Origin: Acidobacteriota bacterium
Lineage (GTDB): Bacteria; Acidobacteriota; UBA6911; RPQK01; JADFOI01
Assembly: GCA_022545645.1 (NCBI GenBank)
Contig: JACZQQ010000165.1
Coordinates: forward strand, 1 to 6,004
Direction: 5' to 3'
Length of the DNA: 6,004 nucleotides
Part shown: positions 1 to 4,652 of the stretch, one piece after another
How the letters are laid out: every line of letters starts with the position of its first letter
Position numbering within the stretch: position 1 is the stretch's first letter
The notes under the pieces: model-generated
Database searches by the model: none
What the model was told of the DNA's origin: nothing
What the model saw: only the letters and a program-made list of their open reading frames with translations
Translations under genes and position numbers: made by a program

Positions 1-71
1 CTGCTTCCTCAATGTCTCGAGGGCGGGGCCTGAATCCGTAACGTCTCAGATGACTCAAGTGGAAAGGTATT
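1..71. other. Left-edge stretch with no identifiable gene
   Basis: All three plus-strand frames contain a stop before or just after the next gene begins: TGA at 31-33, TGA at 51-53, and TAA in the remaining frame near 98. The longest minus-strand frame here antiparallels the following gene and looks like a shadow. The stretch could contain the last few codons of an upstream gene ending at 31-33, but ten codons are too few to support that. I see no strong sigma70-type promoter for the gene at 72. Confidence 0.4.
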
Positions 72-383
72 ATGGAAGAAGAGCCCTATCCGTATAACAC
101 ACCCCCATGGCGCCGTTCTTACTCGGCGGAGTCCCCAGACGGATCTTGTGTTGCCACGATTTCGGAAGCTTGGGAAGTCAATATGAGCGGGCCGACCTCG
201 GATCAGCTTGAGCTGTCGAATGGATTTGAATTGAACGACTGTAGCCCGGTGTTTATTTGGTCTGTTGACTCTCAATATCTTGCCGCACCACAGTGGATTC
301 GTCGACTGTTCTTTGGTCCCAAACAGCGACTGCTCATTGTAGAAGCGGAAAACAAGACAGCCTGTGCCGTTCCCACGAAGTAA
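72..383 (+). CDS. Uncharacterised small beta-rich protein, probably truncated by an internal stop
   Basis: The open frame encodes 103 residues. I chose the ATG at 72 because GGAAAGG at 61-67 is a plausible ribosome binding site four bases upstream, and an in-frame TGA at 51-53 rules out a longer protein. The protein has no signal peptide or membrane segment. Its N-terminal half has a YNTPPWRRSY stretch, then SPDGSCVATISEA, then a segment ending in SPVFIWSVDSQYLAAPQW. The SPDG and FIWSVDSQYLA patterns resemble single blades of WD40/TolB-type beta-propellers. From memory they match an uncharacterised family of short proteins of roughly 140-150 residues found in scattered bacteria. The family's function is unknown to me. 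The reading frame stops at TAA 381-383 in the middle of what looks like a run of beta strands, and the same frame continues downstream as apparent coding sequence. The product is therefore probably shortened by about 40 residues and may not fold. I infer that this is a decaying gene or a sequencing error. Confidence 0.6.
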   Translation: MEEEPYPYNTPPWRRSYSAESPDGSCVATISEAWEVNMSGPTSDQLELSNGFELNDCSPVFIWSVDSQYLAAPQWIRRLFFGPKQRLLIVEAENKTACAVPTK

Positions 384-506
384 CGATTACTCGTCCTGAA
401 AAGCTTCTCCAATGGAGAGATTATCGGGATCGACTCTCCGGTGAGAGGGACGAAAAATGTAGGAATTATTGTGAGAGATTATGTTAAGGATGAGTTCAGA
501 ATCTAA
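384..506 (+). pseudogene. In-frame 3' remainder of the gene starting at 72, after a premature TAA
   Basis: Immediately after TAA 381-383 the same frame stays open for 40 codons to TAA 504-506. It begins RLLVLKSFSNGEIIGIDSP and ends VRDYVKDEFRI. The alternating hydrophobic pattern (LLVL, EIIGI, VGIIV) continues the beta-rich character of the upstream part. A full protein of 144 codons would match the length I recall for this family. A one-base change of TAT or TAC (Tyr) to TAA explains the break without any frameshift. No start codon with a good ribosome binding site is visible for independent translation. A 40-codon open frame can occur by chance, so the argument rests on amino acid pattern more than on length. 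Confidence 0.5.
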
Positions 507-597
507 GAAGCAGCAGGAAGATGTATCTGGTTGAGTGGCTCGACGCTCCAGATTCCTCCGCCGCCGCTCTGACGTGTTGTCCGGGGAGGGACCAGGA

Positions 598-1650
598 CTA
601 CGACGAGTTCCCGATGAAATGAACCAGAAGGTCGGTCATGTCCTGCGGATATTCGACAAAGGGCCAGTGGCTGCAGTTATTGAACAGATGGAACTGGGCG
701 CGGCTGACCGATTGCCGGACCAGCTCGAAGAGATCGATGCCAAGTTTATAGGGAGCTCCCGGATCATTGACCCCCCACACGATCAGTGTTGGCGACTTCA
801 GACGCCCCTCCCCGATGAAGTCCAGAGTTTCATCCTTGACCTGATACATCCACCAGCCCGTGCCAGAGTTTCTGGCCAGGGCGGGTCTGGCCGTTATCTT
901 GTCTCGATTGCGCTCGACAAAACGAGACCGCAGCAGATCGAATCGTTCAGCGGCCTGTCGCGTTTTGGGCAGCAGAGCGATTTCAAGGGCCTGTTCCACC
1001 ATCTCTTCCAGAATTTCTTCGGCGATGTGGTCCTTGCTGTACAACGTCGACAACAGTTGCTTACGAATGGAGTCCTTGTTGATGGGAGGTCCGCCCGCCA
1101 CAAATAAGGCCGGAATGTTCCCAGCGACGGGAGGCGGATCACCGGGTGCCACCGTATTACTGTCGATAATGGTCAGGGTCTTGACCAGTTCGGGATGATC
1201 GACGGCCAGCCGAGCCACCGGCAGCCCCCCTCTGGACTGCCCCACAAGATGGACTTTTTGGATTCCCTGTTTCTGTATGAAACGGTAAATATGGTCAACC
1301 ACCGCCCTCATGTTGTAATCGGCGTCGCTTGCAGGGTTATCCGAGTGTCCCATCCCCAGCTTGTCCACCGCAAGCAAATGGAAATGAGCGGACAGCAGCG
1401 GAAAAATCGCCGTCCAGGCGATTGACGAGCTGGTCGGACTCCCGAAATGACCGCCGTGGACCAGAACCATATCCTCGCCGGCTCCGGCTTCAAAGTAGCT
1501 GGTTCGGATTCCATCGACATCGATGAACTTGCGGGGGCCCTTGGCCCACGTTGTGTCTTCAGTGACGGCATAGGATCTGGCCGAACCCAGCCACGGTAAA
1601 GCACTCAGGCAAACCGCTGAACCTGTCAGAAAACCTCGTCTTGAAAGCAT
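598..1650 (-). CDS. Tat-exported alpha/beta hydrolase
   Basis: The protein has 350 residues with the alpha/beta-hydrolase fold. Its substrate is unknown; esterase, lactonase or C-C bond hydrolase of the MhpC/BphD kind are all possible. The ATG at 1650 is preceded by AGGAGGT (1654-1660) and begins MLSRRGFLTGSA. This is a good twin-arginine motif followed by a hydrophobic stretch and a likely cleavage site after GSARSYA (about residue 28), so the enzyme probably acts outside the cytoplasm. The oxyanion-loop HGG lies at residues 65-67. The nucleophile elbow GQSRGG has Ser139, the likely acid is Asp296 in VWGVND, and the catalytic His328 is in NNCSHWPF. The triad is complete and in the normal order. 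A cap-type insertion lies between about residues 165 and 270. A longer frame reaches a TTG at 1737, but that TTG lies in the -35 box of the likely promoter. The gene is divergent from the membrane protein gene at 1810. Confidence 0.9.
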   Translation of the reverse strand: MLSRRGFLTGSAVCLSALPWLGSARSYAVTEDTTWAKGPRKFIDVDGIRTSYFEAGAGEDMVLVHGGHFGSPTSSSIAWTAIFPLLSAHFHLLAVDKLGMGHSDNPASDADYNMRAVVDHIYRFIQKQGIQKVHLVGQSRGGLPVARLAVDHPELVKTLTIIDSNTVAPGDPPPVAGNIPALFVAGGPPINKDSIRKQLLSTLYSKDHIAEEILEEMVEQALEIALLPKTRQAAERFDLLRSRFVERNRDKITARPALARNSGTGWWMYQVKDETLDFIGEGRLKSPTLIVWGVNDPGAPYKLGIDLFELVRQSVSRAQFHLFNNCSHWPFVEYPQDMTDLLVHFIGNSS

Positions 1651-1653
1651 GTG

Positions 1654-1660
1654 ACCTCCT
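1654..1660 (-). promoter_or_regulatory. Ribosome binding site of the alpha/beta hydrolase gene
   Basis: The minus strand reads AGGAGGT, close to a full match to the anti-Shine-Dalgarno sequence, three bases before the ATG at 1650. It decides the start in favour of the Tat-motif methionine over the upstream TTG at 1737. Confidence 0.85.
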
Positions 1661-1708
1661 CTCGGAGTTTGGCCGCCCACGGCCAGGGATGTTCCTCCGT
1701 TGATCAGC

Positions 1709-1737
1709 ATTATAGTGCACCTCAGGAAACAGTCCAA
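1709..1737 (-). promoter_or_regulatory. Likely sigma70-type promoter of the hydrolase gene
   Basis: On the minus strand a TTGGAC box (1732-1737) is followed by a 17-bp spacer and a perfect TATAAT (1709-1714). The -35 box matches the TTGACA consensus at only its first three bases, but the spacing is ideal. Transcription would start near 1702 and give a leader of about 50 nt before the ATG at 1650. A palindromic GTGCAC (1715-1720) abuts the -10 box. It might be part of an operator, but this is a guess. Confidence 0.6.
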
Positions 1738-1746
1738 TCAGACATC

Positions 1747-1762
1747 CTCTCTATGATGAGAG
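1747..1762 (+). promoter_or_regulatory. Small inverted repeat around a -10-like TATGAT, upstream of the membrane protein gene
   Basis: CTCTC (1747-1751) and GAGAG (1758-1762) are perfect inverted repeats flanking TATGAT, which matches the -10 consensus at five of six bases. It lies 48 bp before the ATG at 1810, a sensible position for a promoter of that gene. I see no recognisable -35 box 17 bp upstream, so the call is weak. Confidence 0.25.
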
Positions 1763-1798
1763 TGGAAAGGCACCCTGAAGCGGTATGCTTGATCTTGC

Positions 1799-1803
1799 GG
1801 AGG
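1799..1803 (+). promoter_or_regulatory. Ribosome binding site of the small membrane protein gene
   Basis: GGAGG lies six bases before the ATG at 1810. It selects this ATG over the in-frame GTG at 1651, which would add 53 residues reading back through the hydrolase leader and promoter. Confidence 0.8.
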
Positions 1804-1809
1804 AAAGTT

Positions 1810-2121
1810 ATGAAGATATTCTACTTCATCATTGTCCTCATCCTGATCGTTTTTGGGATCCTGGGATGGATCAATTTCACGGAGAGGAAAGCAGAGACTG
1901 TTTTCTCCTCTGATGGCATAGAGATTCGGGTTTTGGAAGCGGAGGTCCAGGGAGTGCTGCTCAGAATCGTCGAGCCCAATGGGGAATTGAGCATTTTCAG
2001 TGATCAGACTAAAAAAGAAGCGTTAACGGAGCTCGCCGAACGGCAGAAGACCCTCGCCAACGAAGCGGATTATTTCTACCACCGACTCAAGCGTTACATG
2101 GAAAAGAAGCTTGATCGCTAG
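1810..2121 (+). CDS. Small membrane-anchored protein of unknown function
   Basis: The protein has 103 residues. Residues 4-21 (FYFIIVLILIVFGILGWI) form one strong hydrophobic helix preceded by a single lysine. This suggests a signal anchor with the rest outside the cytoplasm, although the charge rule is not decisive because RK residues also follow the helix. Residues 30-65 look beta-rich (IEIRVLEAEVQGVLLRIVEP), and residues 66-103 are charged and helical, ending in a lysine/arginine-rich tail. There is no lipobox, cysteine pair or motif I recognise. The start is well supported by GGAGG at 1799-1803. The gene is divergent from the exported hydrolase and converges on the kinase gene, leaving 18 bp between the stop codons. 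Divergence from the hydrolase may mean shared control of two extracytoplasmic proteins, but that is inference. Confidence 0.75.
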   Translation: MKIFYFIIVLILIVFGILGWINFTERKAETVFSSDGIEIRVLEAEVQGVLLRIVEPNGELSIFSDQTKKEALTELAERQKTLANEADYFYHRLKRYMEKKLDR

Positions 2122-2139
2122 AGAATGCGGATTCGGGGG

Positions 2140-4602
2140 CTAGGGCTCGAGATTCATGCGCCGCAGCAGGTCAGTGAAGCGAGGGTCGTCGCGGATGGGG
2201 TCCCAGATCGGGTCTATCATGACAAGCAAGCTGAGAATGCGGGCCTGGTAGGCTTTTTCCAGCCATTCAAAGGCCTGGTCCTTATCACCAAGAGAAGCAT
2301 AGATCGATGCAAATGTGTTGGGTGAGACATACCCCTGTTCACTTCTTCTTTTCCAGTAATCCTGCATCCATTGCCAGTATTCCTCTTTGCCGGAGATTGC
2401 AGCGGTTGTAAGTCCTGCCACCTCTTCTTCGCTGGCTCCATCTAGGGTCAACTCTTTCTGACGTGCTGCAGCCGCTTTCGGGTAGAGGCCCATATATTCG
2501 TAAACTTGTCCCAGGTCTCGATAGGCTGAGATATAATCTGGCTCCAGTTCCAGAGCCGCCTGACATTGTTCTATTGCCTCTTCGTATCTACGCGCGTAGC
2601 CCAGTCGAGCACATGCTCCGGTTCTCATTGAGGGGTCAAGAGGATTCAGTTCCTGGGCGCGTCTACCCATAACAGCGGATTCATCATGCCGACCCATTCC
2701 CGTCAGAAAGAAAGCGTACTGGTTGGGTGCATCAAAAGAGCCTGGATCGAGTTCGAGGGCCAACTTGTATTCGTCTTCCGCACCAGCCCAGTTCCAATGG
2801 TAAGCACGTTTGACATCTGCTAGAACCGCATGCGCTGCGGAAAGCGAGTCGTCCAATTCCAGCGCCTTCATTGCAGCTTCTTCGGCTTTAGGCATGGCCT
2901 CTTGCGCCGATGCAGCCCGGTAAGGGAGGACCAGCCGATAATAAGATCGGGCCACAGCCGCCCAAGCTTGAGCATAGTTCGGATCTCGTTCGATAGCCTG
3001 TTCGAAGTATCGGATTGCCCGTTGATGGCCGCGCGCCCCACCCTTTCCCTGTTCGAATCTGCCCTTGAGATAGGCCGCGTGGGCCTGATCATCGGTGGTG
3101 TAAGTTCTGGCGAGTTGTGTGGCCTCTTCAGGAGTGAGACGCAAACCCAATTTGTCCGAGATTTCCCTGGCAATGTCTTGCCGCATCTCTAGAATGTCAA
3201 TGAGGCCTCCTTCGTACTCTCCTCCCCACAACTGTCTGTTTTCCTCAGTATCCACGAGTTCCGCTCGAATGAGGAGATCCTTACCCCGCACCAGGACTCT
3301 TCCCATCACCAATGCCCGTACGCCCAGCTCATTCCCTGTGACCTTTGGATCGATGTCTCGCCCCCGATAACGGAAGGAAGAAGCCCGAGAGATGACCTTG
3401 AGATCGTTCAGTTCTGACAGGCTATTGATAATTCCTTCGGCGATGCCATCACTCACGAAATCCCACTCAGGATCATTGGTCACGTTCTCAAAGGGCAGCA
3501 CCGCAATGGAATCAATAGCCTCATCGACTGGTGGTGCTGTGTAAAAAGGCCATAACAAGGCCAGCACCACAACAATGAGTCCTGGCCCACCGACTATGGC
3601 AGGCCACAAGTAGTTTCGTTTAACTGGAGTCGCTGCGGGTACGGCTGCACTGATGGACTTCCCTGACGTATCTCTTTTCAGCCTCTTCAAATCAGCCAAC
3701 AAATCTTTGGCTGACTGGCAACGGATCTCGGTGTCCTTCTCCAGAGACTTGTTGATGATGTTCTCTAGCTGATCGGGCACTTCCGGATTCAGTCGCACGG
3801 GTGATGGAGGAGTCTTGTGCAGAATCTCATCAAAAAGGGCAGCCGAAGTGTCTCCTTGAAAGGGGAGTTTTCCGGTAGCCATTTCATAAAGCACTACCCC
3901 TAGCGAGAAGAGATCGGTACGTGCGTCCAGGTCTTTTCCCAGGGCTTGCTCAGGCGACATATAGGCCACCGTTCCAAGAGCCGTCCCTGGACTGGTGAGA
4001 GCCTCGTCCGACACCTGAGCCGTGGGCATCTTGGAGTCCACTTCCGTCTGCTCCTGGGTCAGCTTGGCCAGTCCAAAGTCCAGCACCTTGGCCTCGCCTC
4101 GCTGGGTGATGAAGAGGTTGCCAGGTTTAATGTCTCTGTGGACGATACCTTTGGAGTGAGCTGCATCCAGCGCATCGGCGATCTGAATCCCCAGATCGAG
4201 GATTTCATCCGTCGGCATGGAGCGGCCTTGAATACGGTGCTTGAGGGTCTGGCCTTCCAGGTACTGCATGACGATGAAGGGTTGACCTTCATGCTCACCG
4301 ATGTCGTAGATGGCGCAGATATGGGGATGATCCAGTGCTGAGGCTGCTCTGGCTTCTCTCTGGAACCGCTCCAGGGCCTGGCGATTCTGGGCGAACTTCT
4401 CAGGCAGGAACTTCAGGGCCACATTGCGGCCCAGGCGGGTGTCTTCAGCTTTGTAGACCACACCCATCCCACCGCCGCCTATTTTCTCAAGAACCTTGTA
4501 ATGGCTGATGGTCTTGCCGAGTATGATTTTTTCGCCTCTTCTAGATTGCGTAGGTTGATTTTCTCTAAATCTTAGAGGGTCACAGGCAATAGAGACTACC
4601 AA
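2140..4602 (-). CDS. Membrane-spanning Ser/Thr protein kinase with TolB-like domain and TPR repeats
   Basis: The frame encodes up to 820 residues (numbered from TTG 4602). A Hanks-type kinase domain spans about residues 35-310. It has the glycine loop IGGGGMGVVY (41-50), Lys64 in VALK, the helix-C Glu83, HRDIKPGN with catalytic Asp157, DFG at 175-177, GTVAYMSPE at 210-218 and DLFSLG at 230-235. All key residues for activity are present. A single membrane helix follows at about 330-354. Next comes a TolB/FlgO-like domain at about 364-485 (SIAVLPFENVTND onward), then TPR-like helical repeats at about 505-800. The kinase is expected to be cytoplasmic, and the TolB and TPR part outside, where it may sense a ligand or protein partner. 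This architecture is typical of Acidobacteria. The amidohydrolase gene lies upstream on the same strand. The start is uncertain. Homologous sequence begins near LGKTISHY (residue 28), and no ATG, GTG or TTG lies there. AGAGG at 4535-4539 points to an ATC (4527) or ATA (4524) start, and the TTG at 4602 has no ribosome binding site. Confidence 0.92.
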   Translation of the reverse strand: MVVSIACDPLRFRENQPTQSRRGEKIILGKTISHYKVLEKIGGGGMGVVYKAEDTRLGRNVALKFLPEKFAQNRQALERFQREARAASALDHPHICAIYDIGEHEGQPFIVMQYLEGQTLKHRIQGRSMPTDEILDLGIQIADALDAAHSKGIVHRDIKPGNLFITQRGEAKVLDFGLAKLTQEQTEVDSKMPTAQVSDEALTSPGTALGTVAYMSPEQALGKDLDARTDLFSLGVVLYEMATGKLPFQGDTSAALFDEILHKTPPSPVRLNPEVPDQLENIINKSLEKDTEIRCQSAKDLLADLKRLKRDTSGKSISAAVPAATPVKRNYLWPAIVGGPGLIVVVLALLWPFYTAPPVDEAIDSIAVLPFENVTNDPEWDFVSDGIAEGIINSLSELNDLKVISRASSFRYRGRDIDPKVTGNELGVRALVMGRVLVRGKDLLIRAELVDTEENRQLWGGEYEGGLIDILEMRQDIAREISDKLGLRLTPEEATQLARTYTTDDQAHAAYLKGRFEQGKGGARGHQRAIRYFEQAIERDPNYAQAWAAVARSYYRLVLPYRAASAQEAMPKAEEAAMKALELDDSLSAAHAVLADVKRAYHWNWAGAEDEYKLALELDPGSFDAPNQYAFFLTGMGRHDESAVMGRRAQELNPLDPSMRTGACARLGYARRYEEAIEQCQAALELEPDYISAYRDLGQVYEYMGLYPKAAAARQKELTLDGASEEEVAGLTTAAISGKEEYWQWMQDYWKRRSEQGYVSPNTFASIYASLGDKDQAFEWLEKAYQARILSLLVMIDPIWDPIRDDPRFTDLLRRMNLEP
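4535..4539 (-). promoter_or_regulatory. Possible ribosome binding site before a non-canonical kinase start
   Basis: The minus strand reads AGAGG within GAAGAGGCG. It lies 7 nt before ATC (4527-4525) and 10 nt before ATA (4524-4522), the two codons where the conserved N-terminus of this kinase type would normally begin. No purine-rich site precedes the TTG at 4602. Confidence 0.35.
4563..4577. repeat. Perfect 6-bp inverted repeat near the kinase start
   Basis: CTCTAA (4563-4568) and TTAGAG (4572-4577) are exact inverted repeats separated by three bases. In minus-strand RNA they would form a small hairpin followed by AAAA, 36 nt before the ATC at 4527. It could be a leader structure or an operator half-site pair. 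The stem is A/U-rich and short, so it may be coincidental. Confidence 0.4.
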
Positions 4603-4633
4603 GGCCCAATAGAAGAGAGGCGGGGTAGTCTCT
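4591..4633. repeat. Perfect 10-bp inverted repeat between the amidohydrolase and kinase genes
   Basis: AGAGACTACC (4591-4600) and GGTAGTCTCT (4624-4633) are exact inverted repeats with a 23-base loop. A second GGTAGT copy at 4634-4639 lies directly beside the right arm and could compete for the same partner. No T-tract follows the stem on the minus strand, so it is not a standard intrinsic terminator for the amidohydrolase gene. It could be an operator, an attenuating leader structure or an mRNA-stabilising hairpin. The TTG at 4602 sits at the loop side of one arm. Confidence 0.6.
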
Positions 4634-4652
4634 GGTAGTTTCCTGCCCCCTT

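Noticed and set aside
381..383. Recoding of the internal stop as selenocysteine or pyrrolysine
   Set aside because: The codon is TAA, whereas those recodings use TGA and TAG.
293..487. Overlapping plus-strand frame as a frameshifted continuation of the gene at 72
   Set aside because: Its translation is rich in Arg and Cys with no strand pattern. The original frame itself resumes after the TAA and fits much better, so a nonsense change rather than a frameshift is indicated.
1..600. Integron cassette or attC site around the small left-hand gene
   Set aside because: The short unknown gene suggested a cassette, but I found no paired GTTRRRY/RYYYAAC core sites or long imperfect palindrome next to it.
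535..1107. A 190-residue plus-strand open frame
   Set aside because: It lies entirely opposite the alpha/beta hydrolase, which has a full catalytic triad and a Tat signal. The plus-strand translation is low in complexity and has no recognisable motif.
1651..1737. Extension of the hydrolase to the TTG at 1737
   Set aside because: The TTG overlaps the likely -35 box, the extension reads through the TATAAT box, and the ATG at 1650 has an excellent ribosome binding site followed by a twin-arginine motif.
1651..1809. Extension of the small membrane protein to the GTG at 1651
   Set aside because: The added 53 residues run antiparallel to the hydrolase leader and promoter, have no family resemblance, and are bypassed by GGAGG before the ATG at 1810.
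3946..4341. A 131-residue plus-strand open frame inside the kinase gene
   Set aside because: It lies opposite the catalytic core of the kinase (HRDIKPGN and DFG), which fully explains the sequence.
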